Source: Apostichopus japonicus
Lineage: Eukaryota > Echinodermata > Holothuroidea > Aspidochirotida > Stichopodidae
Assembly: GCF_037975245.1 (NCBI RefSeq)
Contig: NC_092561.1
Coordinates: 15,099,001 to 15,163,000, forward strand
DNA: 64,000 nucleotides
Direction: 5' to 3'
The position numbers were made by a program, and so were the translations under genes. The notes beneath the pieces were generated by a model, which saw only the letters and a program-made list of their open reading frames with translations, was not told the DNA's origin and did not search any database. Shown in pieces: positions 35,295 through 56,235 of the stretch. Within the stretch, counting starts at the first letter, position 1; each line of letters begins with the position of its first letter.

Positions 35295-35800
35295 CAACTT
35301 CTCGCAGTAGTCTATGAGAGCATACAAAATACGTAACTATTTGCTATATAGTCTTACGAGTATAACTGTAACAGTCGTATGCGTAGGTCTATATGTTACC
35401 ATTGTAAGTTACACTAGTCTATGACAGCATCCAATTACGTTACTACTTTCTGTATAGTCTTATGAGTAGCTACAACAGTTGAATGAGTAGGTCTATAGGT
35501 TACCATAGTAAGTCACAGTATTCTATGATAGCAAACAAAGAACGTTACTACTTGCTATAATGTCTTACGAGTATAGCTATAACAGTCGTATGAGTAGGTC
35601 TATATGTTGCCATAGTAAGTAACATTATTCTATAAGACCATACAAAATACGTTACTACTTGCTATAATGTCTTACGAGTATAGCTGCAACAGTCGTATGA
35701 GTAGGTCAATATGTTACCATAGTAAGTCACAGTATTCTATGGGAGCAAGCAAAGTACGTTGCTACTTGCTATAATGTCTTACGAGTATAACTATAACAGT
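35295..35800. repeat. ~107-bp tandem array, left part
   Basis: GTTACCATAGTAAGTCACAG recurs at 35395, 35499, 35606 and 35713 (period 104-107). Units also contain AACAGTCGTATGAGTAGG and CTATGAGAGCA. The array is cut at 35800 by an insertion. Confidence 0.95.
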
Positions 35801-36885
35801 CAGGCGCGGCGGAACGGAAAAATTATTGGGGGGGCTAATGTGCGGAGCGCCACCATCGGTTGGCGCGGAGCGTACAAGAAAATTTTGGGTTTTTTCAAAC
35901 CCCCAGATGGCCGGAAACGGCACTTTCCGAGTGTTTTATGCTGCGAATACCCAGCCCTAAAATATGGGTCTCAAGCCTGCAATTTCTCAGATTGCACGTA
36001 AAAGTCTGTAAAAACATTGTAATTTGTATATTCGATGGTTTTTTAAGAGAGTAGCTATTACTCGTAGTGTACTCGCAAAGATGTTTTTGAGTGTAGTAAG
36101 GGCAGTGGCGGAGCTAGAGTATTGGTCAGGGAGGGCAAGAATGGTCTGTAGGGGCGCTTTCGACACTATCTAAGCGGAGCGCCACCACAGGTTGGCGCGG
36201 AGTGTACAGAAAATTTTTGAGTAAAGATACTCCCTAGATTGCAGGAAATGACCCTTTCCGGGGCCTTGCTAATTTGCAGATAAACTGAGAATAAATAGGT
36301 GTCGTCGCCATTTTGTCGGAAAATTAAACCAACAGAATATGTCAAATGTCAATAGGTATATGGGAGCGCAATAAAATAGTCAAAAATCGCGAATAAGTAA
36401 AAAGTAGTGAAAAGCTGAAAAGGGCGCCAGCAGTCCATTTGAGTCCGTCAGGGGGGGGGCATCCGCCCCCCCCCCCTGACTGTATATATGGACGCTCCGC
36501 CACTAAGTAAGGGGATGTTGGAGAACTGGCTGAAATGAGGCAAGTCATTGGCCTAAGACGAAGTTGTGTCACGCTTACCGGTACTCACACTTACTGCTTC
36601 CACTTTTCACTGCTTCCCAACCGCGTGAAGACGCGGTTGGGGTGACAATGTGGTCTATAGCCAGGGGACGGGCCGAGGGTCCCCCAGCAATTAGTAAAAT
36701 TATTACACCTATAGAGTATACGTGTGCATCGGACAGATCGACAAGTATGCATTGAAAAATGGGCAGATGCACGTTTCGGAGCCTTGGTAAATATTGGGGG
36801 GGCTTATCATGCATTTGCCCCCTCAACTTTTTTATTGGGGTGGCTGAGCCCCCCCCCCCAAGCCCCCCCGGTTCCGCCGCCACTG
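35801..36885. mobile_element. hAT-like non-autonomous element (1,085 bp)
   Basis: The ends CAGGCGCGGCGGAACGG and, reverse-complemented, CAGTGGCGGCGGAACCGG form terminal repeats. A perfect 8-bp duplication ATAACAGT flanks it (35793-35800, 36886-36893). Deleting the element and one duplication restores the tandem unit. An internal perfect 10-bp hairpin CCCAACCGCG/CGCGGTTGGG is at 36616-36641. No transposase ORF is present. Confidence 0.92.
36103..36505. mobile_element. Nested hAT-like MITE (403 bp)
   Basis: It begins CAGTGGCGGAGC and ends GCTCCGCCACTA, so the terminal repeats are complementary over at least 11 bp with one changed terminal base. A perfect 8-bp duplication AGTAAGGG lies on both sides (36095-36102, 36506-36513). 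Its interior blocks (GGAGCGCCACCACAGGTTGG) resemble the start of the host element, so the two are relatives. Confidence 0.92.
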
Positions 36886-37670
36886 ATAACAGTCGAATGA
36901 GTAGGTCTATATGTTACCATAGTAAATAACATTATTCTATAAGACCTTACAAAATACGTTACTACTTGATATATAGTCTTATAAATATGGCTGTAACAGT
37001 CTTATGAGTTTGGTCATAGTTTAGCATAGTCAGTCACAGTAGTCTATGAGAGCAAACTAAATACGTTACTATTTGGTTTATAGTCTTATGAGTATATCTA
37101 AAACAGTCGCATGAGTAGGTCGATATGTTACCATACTTAGTCGCAGTAGTCTATGAGAGCAAACAAAATACGTTACTACTTGGTATATAGTCTTATGAGT
37201 ATAGATATAACAGTCGTATGAGTAGTTCTATAGGTTACCATAGTAAGTCACAGTAGTCTATGAGAGCAACAAAGTTTGTCGCTACTTGGTATATAGTCTT
37301 ACAAGTATATCTATAACAGTCTCATGAGTTGGCCTATAGGTTATCATAGTTAGTCACAACATTCTATGAGAGCATATAAAGTACGTTACCACTTGCTATA
37401 TAGTTTTATGAGTATAGCTGCAACAGTCGTACGAGTGTGTGTGTGTGGGATACCATAGTAAGTCACAGTTTTCTATGAGAGCAAACAAAGTACGTTACTA
37501 CTTGCTATGTAGTCTTATGAGTTTAGTTGTGGCATTCGTATGAGTAGGTGTATAGGTTACTAATGTAAGTCACAGTATTCTATGAGAGCATATAAAGTAC
37601 GTTACTGCTTGCTATATAATTTTATGAGTATAGCTGTAACAGTCGTAAGAGTAAGTGTATAGGATACCAT
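36886..37670. repeat. ~107-bp tandem array, right part
   Basis: Continues the array at 35295-35800 in register after the insertion, with about seven units ending near 37670 at GATACCATATATTGG. Confidence 0.93.
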
Positions 37671-39027
37671 ATATTGGTCCACACATTTTGCAAATGAATA
37701 GATATATGGCAACTTCATACATTCATGGAGAATTTGATGCTCTCTTGTGGAAGTATGAATACAGGAGGATATACATCTTACGCGAGTATATGTATGATCT
37801 GCGATCTACGACGACTAAATTCACTTATAGATGTAGCAAGGGGGCATATGTCTGAATATATTGAATATTGGGGGGGGGGTCATTCTGCCCCCCTTGTACT
37901 CCTTCGAAATGTTTAAGTTTCAATATTCAATTTTCTGAATAAAATGTCGAGAGATAAAAGTCGAGATTTTGAGATGAAATCTACAATTTCGAGAAGATAG
38001 TAGGAAAAGTCTGCGATTAAAATCTAGCATACCTGTACAATAAATTTGAATTTGAGAGAATCAAGTTAACATAAAGAGAAAATGGGCGAAATGCTAAGAC
38101 CGAATAGCCGAAAGATTGCAACGATCGGAATGCCTATATATCGAAGACAAATTGGGTTTGTCGAGAAAAACTATTGATAGAAACAATCGAATTGCGATAT
38201 AAATATGAATAATTTGCAAATGTAATATCATAGCCAATGTAGCATCTAAAAGGCTTAACATTGTCCGAGGAAGTCTTGTCGGTATTCATCCCCACTCTTT
38301 CCCCATTTTCTACTTCACTGAGATGTATTAGAAGAGACAAAAAGAGACAAACAGCCACTCTGCTTGTGAGCCCATGAGGTTGCCAATGAAATATATGATG
38401 TAAGCAAACCATTCACATGTTTCAACTAATGTCTTGCAATTTGTATTCACTCTTTAGTTTTGGTTGTCCTTTATTGATCCATTTCAATATCAAAGGATAT
38501 TTAGACAAGTGGTCTTTTGAGACGGAGGTAAAATCAGCCCGAGAAGATGTTGTGACTTGGCAAGAAGCGTTTTATGGAAAATGTAAGGGGAAAAAAAACT
38601 TCGTTTTTTTTCAAGTATTGTTTACACGTTATGATATACCATTATATCATCGACCCATCTATCGATTCATTCATCCATTGCCCACAATTCTAAGAACAGA
38701 TGAGTAAAAATTGCCGAACATTGCACATTTTTAGTGCAGCTGGGGAACAGCAAATGAACATTCTTTTTTTTTGCAATGTTTTGCTTAAAGTGGTTTACCA
38801 CATGCTGTTCCTAAACTTCTGGGCAACGTTTCCCTCTTTTGTTGGGCAAACAATATTGCTCAGAAAATTTCATTTTACCAATCGGCGGATATTACTAAAT
38901 AGACTATTGCAAAATGAATAGCTGGAGTCCACTTCTGGTATCGTTTCTCTCTCAAAACAATTATACATTGTAACATATTGTGAATAAGAGCCAAGGAAAT
39001 TATAACAACAGTCATATATACTATTTC
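37671..39027. other. Intergenic with TCGAGA-rich stretch
   Basis: 37920-38180 is built of words such as AAAAGTCGAGATTTTGAGAT, similar in style to MITE interiors. No inverted ends were found. No gene is supported in the remainder. Confidence 0.4.
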
Positions 39028-39395
39028 TGATGTTGTTCAAATGTATGCACAATGTAGGACCAAGCTACCCCACCAACTTGTTTCAGCTCCAACCATCATC
39101 CACACGCTCACTTCGCTTTAATTTATCACTGATGTTACTCATCCCTAGAGTAAAAACACAGCCTTACGGCTTGAGAACAATTCACATCCAATGCACCGTG
39201 CCTGTGGAACTCAATTCCAAAACATATAAAAATATGCAATACTGTGAACAGTTTCAAATCAGCACTGAAAACGTATTTCTTCACCAAAGCATATATGTTA
39301 TGATTGCTATTATTTTGTTAAGCGCTACGATAATTATTTCATAGTTTGTTTGGCGCTATATGAAAATTATGTATAATTATCATTATTATGTATTA
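39028..39395 (+). mobile_element. CR1-like LINE 3' end
   Basis: Open frame from 39030: FKCMHNVGPSYPTNLF, then STRSLRFNLSLMLLIPRVKT, then YGLRTIHIQCTVPVELNS. This is the usual C-terminal region of CR1-type RT proteins. A 3' tail follows with TAAGCGCTACGATAATT and GGCGCTATATGAAAATTATG. The copy is strongly 5'-truncated. Confidence 0.85.
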
Positions 39396-40150
39396 TAATT
39401 ATATACATATATATACATATACATATACGTCCGTCCGTCCGTCCGTCCGTCCGTCCGTCCGTCCGTCCGTCCGTCCGTCCGTCCGTCCGTCCGTCCGTCC
39501 GTCCGTCCGTCCGTCCGTCCGTCCGTCCGTCCGTCCGTCCGTCCGTCCGTCCGTCCGTCCGTCCATCCATCCATCCATCCGTCCATCCATCCATTCGTTC
39601 TTTCATCTATCCTTCCATCCATTCATTCATCCATCTATCTATCCTTCCATCCATTCATTCATCCACTCATCTTGTAATCCGTCCATTAATCCGTCCATCT
39701 ATCTATACATCCATCCATTCATTCATTCATTCATCCATTCACTCATCTTGTGATCCGTCCATCCATACATCAATCCATCCATCCATCCATCCATCCATCC
39801 ATCCATCCACCCATCCATCCATCCATCCATCCATCCATCCATCCACCCATCCATCCATCCATCCATCCATCCATCCGTCCGTCCATCCATCCATCCATCC
39901 ATCCACCCATCCATTCGTTCTTTCATATATCCTTCCATCCATTCATTCATCCATCTATCTATCCATCCATTCATTCATCCAATCATCTTGTAATCCGTCC
40001 ATTAATCCCTCCATCGATGTATACATCCATCCATTCATTCATTCATCCATTCACTCATCTTGTTATCTGTCCATCCATACATCCATCAATCCGTCCATCT
40101 ATACATCCATCAATCCGTCAATCCATCTATCAATCCACCCATCCATCCAT
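39396..40150. repeat. Tetranucleotide arrays (CCGT)n then (CCAT)n mix
   Basis: (TA/CATA)-rich start, then about 34 CCGT units at 39428-39563. CCAT/CATT/CTAT mixtures follow to 40150, including a repeated ~350-bp block (CATCTTGTAATCCGTCCATTA near 39669 and 39985). Confidence 0.97.
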
Positions 40151-40393
40151 CTATTCATCCACCCGTAAACACCCATAACAAATATTTTATTGTAATTCTC
40201 CCACCACTTTTGACCTTTGTTTTTTTTATGTAGTGTCTTCAAAGAAAATAAAATCAACTTATGTCATCCTTACCTTAAGAAGGGGAAACGGTTCACAAGA
40301 AGACATTGGCGTCATAACATGCAAGTTTGCTGACATAATTATAGATCAAAAGACACTATATTCGATGTCATTTGAAGAGGTATAATATTGGTG
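40151..40393. other. Spacer before the triplicated unit
   Basis: Unique-looking sequence up to the first unit boundary at 40394. No gene. Confidence 0.5.
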
Positions 40394-41900
40394 CTTCATT
40401 TGCTTCTTTATCTCCTTCGATTACGGAATGTGTTTCAGCTAAAACCGGTGATGCCCTGACTTCGTCTTCTTCTTCTCCTCCAGACCCTATCAATGTTAGA
40501 AGACGAAATGACGTAACATATCCCTTTATTGTTCAGTAAGGAAATAAACCCACGTAAAAACATCATACTAGCTATGGCACGAAATAGGTCGTAAGGTATA
40601 AGATCTACACAGGACGAGTAGAAAATAGAAATTTACTGCAAGAAAACTAACCGTTAAGATGTTTGAGTGTAATTTATAACATATAATACACTTTTATGAG
40701 AAAGAGTCACATTTTTTTTTTTAAATTCATTTAGGGGATTCTTGGTAGAGCCAGTTATGGACAGCTGTTTTTTCCGTTCGTCCAAATCTTAGAAGCGTCG
40801 ATGTCAAAATAGTCTCAGCGAAGAACTTGAAAAGGTACAAAGCGATTATTCTCGATTATAATTGGCGTAATTTAAAGAGAGGTGTAAACTGGAATCAAGC
40901 GGTAACGTAGCTATTTTTTTTTTCATTTCGTAGGCATTCTCATCTTTATAGAATCCTTGTCCAGTCACGCAGTTCTTTGTCTTACATTGGAACAAGTTAA
41001 CAGCTTTGCAGTTGTCACAGTGTCACTTGTAACAAATGTTACCGTGTTACGAACACAAAGTAGTAATTACTGATGCACGGTTGTGGAACTTGTGGGACAT
41101 GAACAGTAGTTGCTGCACCAGCTATGAGTATCGGCTGTATAGTCTTATAGATATGCATCACAAAATATTATGAATTAATTTCCCTCATCAACGACATTAG
41201 AGCATTTGAACAAATGTTAAAATAAACGTTACATGTCAAACAAGTTCAAAATATCTGCAAAAAAAATCTGTTTTAAAATCATTTAACTGGACAGTTTTTT
41301 TTACCGATGCATATTAGCGACATAACTTGGGTTAACAAAATATAAGCAGTTTTGTGAGTGTGTGGTTGGGTAGTTAATATCTTCTATAATATTTTAACTG
41401 AAAGAGAGACGTACCATTAAATGCAAACCGTAACTAGAATTATATATTTGATAACTTTATAGAAGTATGAAAACTTACATGGTCGTAGCCGGGATGAAGG
41501 AAGGCAAAGCAAGAGAGCAAACGTCAGCACAGAGAGATACAAAATAAAATGAAACGGTTAAATTGAACGGTTAGTATTCCTAAATTAACTCAAACTTTAT
41601 CTGATTGATATTCTTAATTTTCAAAATTAAAAATGGTTTTCATCTATGTTTATTCTCTACAGTATTCTCTATAGTTTATACTGCAGGACTCGAGGTAACC
41701 GACGGGGAACAGGGCTCTAATTCGTCTGGCTATAGTCCCTCCGTCCCCCCCCCCCCACGCCCACCCAGAAAAAAATGACCTCCAGCTATTTAAGCAAATG
41801 TGGAAAACATAATGATAGACGTACTGTCGAACGAACGATCTCATGAATTGTTTCTATGTTCTATCATGTCTGTACATTTTCTCACACTTTAGATACATAC

Positions 41901-42750
41901 AACCAGCCTGGTCATTTCGCCCAACCTTGATTAAATATTATACTTCAATAAGGAAACGTTCGGGATACGAACCGAATATTAAGGAATCTTGAAATCCTTC
42001 AGTTTGTATAACTTTAGTAGGGAAACGTTCGGGAACTGTTAACGTTACGGGATACGAACCGAATATTAAGGAAACTTGAAGTTGTGGTTACAGTCGGTAG
42101 GATGGATCAGTGTTTAGGGGTGAGGTTTGACAGGTTTGATAGGAAACGTTCGGGAATTGTTAACGTTACGGGATACGAACCGAATATTAAGGAAACTTGA
42201 AGTCGTGGTTACATTGATACAGTGGATGCATTGATTAAATATAACACTTCAATATTACGGACGGGTTTTATATATATATTTTTTTCAATACAATAAGGAA
42301 ACGTTCAGGAATTGTTAGTCGGTAGGATGGATTAGTGTTTTAGGGGTTAGGTTTGATAGGTTTTTATGGAGACCGATTCCCCTTTGTTTGTATAACATTA
42401 GATTAGCACTATGTAGAACTAGATCAACACCTAACTGCTGTGAACCTAACTGCTGTAACTGGATATTATTCCACACCGATTCCCCTTTGTTTGTATAATA
42501 ATATAACTTCCATTGTATGCGTAACCGTCTAAAGTAGTCTAATCCTCCCAATATACCCGAAATAACTGCTCAGACTCCGATCGATATCGAACGGATATCA
42601 CTTTATCTACCTACCACGAAGCAATAAAACCCAAAATAAATCAAATTGAACTAGTGAAATAGAAAAAGTACTATTATTCTGCCTGAATATGAGTAAAAAT
42701 ATGGTTGGGCGAAATTACCATGCTGGTTGGGCGAAATGACCAGGCTGGTT
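41901..42750. other. 850-bp segment bounded by perfect 26-bp inverted repeats
   Basis: AACCAGCCTGGTCATTTCGC and the following six bases at 41901-41926 are exactly complementary to 42725-42750. The right side carries extra imperfect tandem copies of GGTTGGGCGAAATGACC. The segment is repeated at 45603-46452 and 49306-50155. It may be an old DNA transposon captured before the triplication. Confidence 0.75.
41950..42330. repeat. Degenerate minisatellite GGAAACGTTCGGG...CCGAATATTAAGG
   Basis: GGAAACGTTC recurs at about 41952, 42022, 42141 and 42297, and ATACGAACCGAATATTAAGG three times. Also present in copies 2 and 3 of the tandem unit. Confidence 0.85.
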
Positions 42751-43747
42751 ATGCGAAATGGCAGTTGGGCGAAATGGTTATTGGGGGAAGTGACCAGAAA
42801 GCGTTTGAATGCTGAAAATAGGCATGATGCCTCAGCCGTTTCAATGAAAATCCAAGAACAAAAGCGTTGCCTTGTCCTTCTATATCCTTAATTCGAGCCC
42901 TGGTATACTATATCTAGCATCAACGAAGGCTACATGCACTCTTAATTCCAAAATGTGAGAATACAACTTTAAAAGTATCCAGAATGAAGGATATTTTTGA
43001 GCAGTAAATTTCACCACAGAGAGGATTCTCACTTTTTGAAATTACAAATGCATGGATTATTTCGTCTCACCGCAAATGTTGTAACCGTAAGCACATCTCA
43101 TCGTCACTTCATAACGGTACAAAAGTTAGTTTACAGGTAGACTATCTATTTAAGGCTATGGAACTTTCTGCACATTCTAGTGATAACTTTAGCGTTGTAT
43201 GTCAACGTTAAAGTGCCATCAAAATGTTAACACCTTGCTATACAGCTGTAATCAACTCCAAACTAAAGAATAAATTGATCAGTGATAGCTGGAAATAGCC
43301 CAATTTAAACAATTTACCATTAACGGGTACGGTTTTTGACATTTTCATTTCCCCCTGAGTATTTTAAATATGGAAATACATTCTTTATACCATATTTACC
43401 CCAAAACTTAAACGTGTTGCCCCTCCTCAACTATTTTCCTGCTAATTCGATTATTATATTTAAAAAAGTCAATAGAAAAATTTGATACCAAATAGTCGGA
43501 ATTTAGATGTAAAGGCCATAATTGTGAGTTGATATTTGAGGTGAACGGTTAAAATTTCGATAAAAGCGGTCGATAAAAAATATGAATTCTAAGTTTCCAA
43601 CGTCCAACTTTGTCCACTCTAAGCATAGATCGACAAAAACTGAAATTGTTCTGGAGACACCAAAACCGAATGAGGTTTTTTCCAGACCCATGCCGAAAGT
43701 GTTCTTTAAACATAATTTCAAACCTGTATAAGTGTGTTTTGTTTATC

Positions 43748-43959
<212 letters not shown>

Positions 43960-44095
43960 GTGGCGTTAGGCTTAGATAGTTTGCATACAAGCTTCGCCCC
44001 TCCCTTGCCAAATTACTCGCTACGCGCCTGACTTTACGTAACTGATAAGTGCAGAATCCACTTCACTTCTTACACACACGTTTCATTTAGCAGTA

Positions 44096-52030
<7,935 letters not shown>

Positions 52031-54330
52031 ATAAATTCCTATTTCGAGTTATGATGGAGTAATTACAAATATTAGAATGGCTCACAACAGCAGAAATAAC
52101 ATTTGGTAACTTGTTATTGCAATGATTATAAACAAAACAAGACATAGTTACAATTATAATGGATTTCCTTCAGCATAAGCAAATTATGTTCTCTATATGA
52201 GAGGTTAGTCGGATAACGTCTAGGCTTGATCATAAGTTATATATTTTGTAGGGTTTGAAGCGGTTTCACATCTGAAAATTTGGCAGTGCCGTAAAGTTCA
52301 ATTGCATATCTTAGCTTAAAGTAAATAAAAGACTAATAGGTATGAGTTGCAATGGCCTCAGAGAGAATTCCACTTGAGTTGTAAAAAAAAAACAATATAC
52401 CTAACCAAAGATTCACAGAGAAAGCAAATATGGTACACCATCGAAAGCTTATCATCAATATTTAATCCTAAATACTTCGTACTTTACGCATTGCAGATTG
52501 TAACACCATTCAAAGTAAAATTGGCATGAGAGAAGTGACTTGTATTTTTTGTATTAAAAATGGTGTAATTAGTTTCCCTCAGTGGAAAGTAAGCTTATTG
52601 CAGTCAAACCAATTCTTAAGCTGTCTAAGAGTCTTAGACATGAGTGGCCGTATCGATTAACTGTTTATAATCGTTACCAAACAGGAGACAATAGTGTCAT
52701 CTGCAAAGAGACGAGTGGTGATGTTGGGTAACGTTGTTGACATAAATTAGAAAGAGCAGGGGGTCCCAGGACGGATCCCTGGGGGAAACCGGTATTAACA
52801 GTAATGTGAGTAAGTATTATCATCTGTTTTTACCTCCATGGTATTATTATCATAAATTCATTGCCTTCTGTTGTGTAAATAGCTAGCCATGAGACCATGT
52901 GCCGTTCCACGAAACCCATAGTGATATCATTTTTTTTTTAAAGGAACAGAGTGATCAACAGTTTCAAAGGCCATCTTGAGGTTAAGATATAAACCTAACA
53001 CATCATTTACCAAAATCAAGCTGAGAAAGAATAGTATTTACAGTTTCTAGTAAAGCATGGGTTGTTGAATGACATTCTTTAAAACCAAACTTGGAATCAT
53101 AGATATTATTATTTGTAAGAAATTGCCTAAGTCTCTTTCAATCACATTCTCCAGTAGTTTGTTAAACAAGATAACAAACTTATGGGCCTGTAATTCTCAG
53201 TCAGAGTAGAATCGCCCTTCTTCAGTAAAGGAATGACTTCGGAAACCTTTTAACGCATCTAGGTAGCGCCCAATTTGAAAATAAAACACTGTTAAATATA
53301 CAAAAAAGAGCAGGAACTAGTACCTGGCTACCAGACTTAAAAAGCTTAGAGGTAATTCCATCCAAACCAGGAGCTTTGTTAGGCTTAAGACCATTGATAT
53401 GCTTTTAGACAGAAACTGGAGAAAGGAAAATAGTTCGGGGAACGGAGTTCTCAAGTACTCTAAAGGATTTACGGAGGAAGATATATTTTCCCAATTAGAG
53501 GGAAATATTGATTGAAGGCATGAGCATCATCATGATTATCTGAGCATTGAAAGACTTCGCAGAAGTTAGAAGTAACAGGTGAAGATTGGGTCTTCTTGTA
53601 AGAGTGTTTATGAAAGACCATGCATGCCTAGAAGGGGTTTGTCTCTGGGTTAGTTTACTTTTATAATACGTGGATTTAGCTGCCCTGATGATGCGATGTA
53701 AAATACGACGATACGAAGAAAGTTTAGCTCTTAAGTACAGCAGTGGGCATATTCTCAGTTGAAATGGACTGCGTGATACCAGGTGTAATCCATGGCTTGT
53801 CATGGAAACTTGTTCCTAGAAATTCTCACCAGAGGAAAGTGAGTATTATGTTGAGTCTGTACAATATCAATGAAGTTATTATAAGCAATATTAACGTCAG
53901 TATTATTATAGACAAATCACATATCTAAAGATTCCATTGATTGGATAAACTGTTGATATGATCTTGATTGTGAAAGCGAAGAAAAGGTCTATCTAATTCA
54001 TATTTCGTATTCATTATACCAAAAGTAGGACGATGATCCTTCAAGTCGGTAAGTAAGTTACCAGAAGAAAGATTGTTGTCAAGTAGCTTATTTGGGAGTC
54101 TGACAAATATATTGTTAATGAGTGTTGCGCTAGAGGGGGTAATTCCTGTTGGTAAAGTAGTCGTAGGAATGAAATTGTTGCACAACATTAATTTCGTATA
54201 ACCATCACACATTGCGTTTCTACATTTCATAAATTATATTGAAATCGCCTTCATTAGTACACATGTTTGGGATAAAAGAGGAGTTCAAGTAATTTCGAGT
54301 GATTCCCCCTAAAAAGGTTGATGTTACACC
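52031..54330 (-). mobile_element. CR1/jockey-type LINE ORF2 remnant, 3'-truncated
   Basis: Minus-strand pieces in order: GDFNI endonuclease motif near 54250; TLPTGITPSSATLINNIF and SGNLLTDLKDHRPTFG (54230-53925); linker with AKSTYYKSKLTQRQTP (53803-53495). RT pieces with AFETVDHS near 52990, PQGSVLGPP near 52780 and the FADD box at 52696-52707 follow. Then LKNWFDCNKLTFH, then a final NHCNNKLPN and YSIITRNRNLF up to 52035. The frame runs directly into the GAA/TTC tract, so the last part of the ORF is missing. Many stops and frameshifts. Confidence 0.92.
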
Positions 54331-56000
54331 GTGAGAGACGATAACATGCAGAGACACACTAAAGATAATTGCCAATGATTAGACTTACCCATATATCTTC
54401 AACTTGGCAGTGTGTACAAAAGAACATATTGGAAGAGATAATCTGTTTCTTAACATACTGCTTAATGAATATGGTTTTGTAAAAAGGGTAAGTTAAACAA
54501 TTATCGTAAACAAGAAATCCATTCAAAATATGAGAGACAGTAGGCAGAGGCAGGAAAAGGAGCAAGAGAAAAAGAATATATTAATAAAGGGAAAAAAATA
54601 AGAACAACAATACACGTAAAGGAATCTTTTGTTTATAAGAGTATTAAAATAATGAGTGATTACGGTATATACAGAATGGCGCGTGTTTAAGGAGACAACT
54701 TGGATGACGTCACATTCGATCGAGGTCGCTTTTCTTCATTATCCGCTTCGTGTGGTCAGTAACATTTACAGTCACGTGTTAACAATTTTTGCTTTCAGGT
54801 TAAAATATATTCCTCTTTCACTATCCGAAAATACATTTTTTCCAGGTTTATCTTTTAAGGTACAACATTACATGCAATATTATTATTATGATTATTATAA
54901 TACAAATGCAAAATGAAATTTCATTGTGGTGCTTCCTTTATTTGTTCTGAAAAAACGGCGATGGATATTTCCCTTAGCTTTGATAATGATACCATTCGAA
55001 TCAAATCAATAATGCTCACAAATGTATTTAATTAAGATCGAATTGATAGATTCTAATTTAGTTTGTAAGGCTTGTTTGGCGTATCCCCTACTGCATTGTG
55101 CGTATGCATTTGTGTCTTACCGTTAGCCTTGTTTCATTCAGGAGTTCTAATGGATAATACGTTTTGAATAACATTGTTGTTTATTTCCGCAGCTCGGAGA
55201 ACTTTCGGTTAATTCAAATTTCAAGATTTTACAAATAAGGAACAACTTATGTAAAAAAAACATTTTTGGTTACAGTTAATTGATAAAAACAAAATAAGAG
55301 ATGAAATATTTTATTGAATAGAGTACGTTTTTGAACGTTTTGTTGCTTTCGTAAACGTATATGTACGTTTTCTCCCTTTCATACCCTTGTCTTACTGCAA
55401 GTAGATGGGTTCTATTAAAATAGATGTGTTTTAAGCTTGATAAACATCGAATCATGTTGTTCTATTCATCAAAAATTAGTATATGTGCTTCAGATTACAG
55501 TGAACTATTTGCATTATTACTATAATTTTTATTCTTATTATTGATTTCGTCAATACAAATAACCTCACCATAATTACACTATTAATTCATTGAGTGTTTC
55601 TTTCCCATTTGCAAAAGTGTCTTGGTAGGGACTTTATTTGTTTCCACTTTTTCCCAGATTTTGTTTACTTTCTTCATTTTAAATTTATTTCCATGGAATC
55701 CTCTAAAAGCATAGTTTACTGAACCATTATTAACTTTACCTAGGTAACCTTTTTCAATCCATTAGCTGAAAAGAACTTTTCCCAGCAAAAGATAACGATT
55801 TTAGTTTTAATCATTTATTGACTTCGGTTTACTTGTGTATGCCATCGGTATAGTCTTTAATTGTAATATTTCAGTCTGCGAAATATCAAATTAAAACAAC
55901 TTATGTAAGTAGTACTTCAGCTTTAGAAAATGATATAAAAAAACACAGATTGCTAAATCTTGTCGCTATATATTTATATATTTTTTATTTATATTTATAT
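54331..56000. other. Intergenic, nothing recognised
   Basis: AT-rich; short chance ORFs only. Confidence 0.4.
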
Positions 56001-56235
56001 TAGAAGTATTAGCTCAGTGTTTAACACCGGTGCCTTTCAATCATAAGGTCCCGGGTTCGAGTCACTCCAAGATTAATGTATGTGGTCCAGTTACAGAGTT
56101 GTTGACAATTCATAATCATGGGCGTTAACTATGGATCTAAGAGACTGACTTCGGTCAGCTTGCGGCTTTGATAAGCCAATGATGGCTTCTTTGCGAGTTC
56201 TTGCTGGCAGGAGGATCTAAAATACATACATACAT
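56001..56235 (+). mobile_element. tRNA-derived SINE, copy 2
   Basis: Head GTATTAGCTCAGTGTTTAAC (A box), GGTTCGAGTCAC (B box) and a GCCTT/AAGGT anticodon-arm-like stem. The body has GACTTCGGTCAGCTTGCGG and CTTTGCGAGTTCTTGCTGGC, with a CATACATACATA tail. Same family as 7734-7988, clearly diverged. Confidence 0.85.

Noticed and set aside
39367-40178. Arg-Pro-Ser-Val, Ile-His-Pro-Ser and Thr-Asp-Gly-Arg ORFs
   Set aside because: Readings of CCGT and CCAT tetranucleotide arrays.
41650-41844. 64-codon minus ORF repeated in all three tandem units
   Set aside because: Conserved only because the units are near-identical copies; it crosses a C homopolymer and has no motif.
56001-56075. Functional tRNA gene
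   Set aside because: A and B boxes are present but the acceptor stem does not pair and a SINE body follows; the same head occurs at 7734-7988 in another copy.
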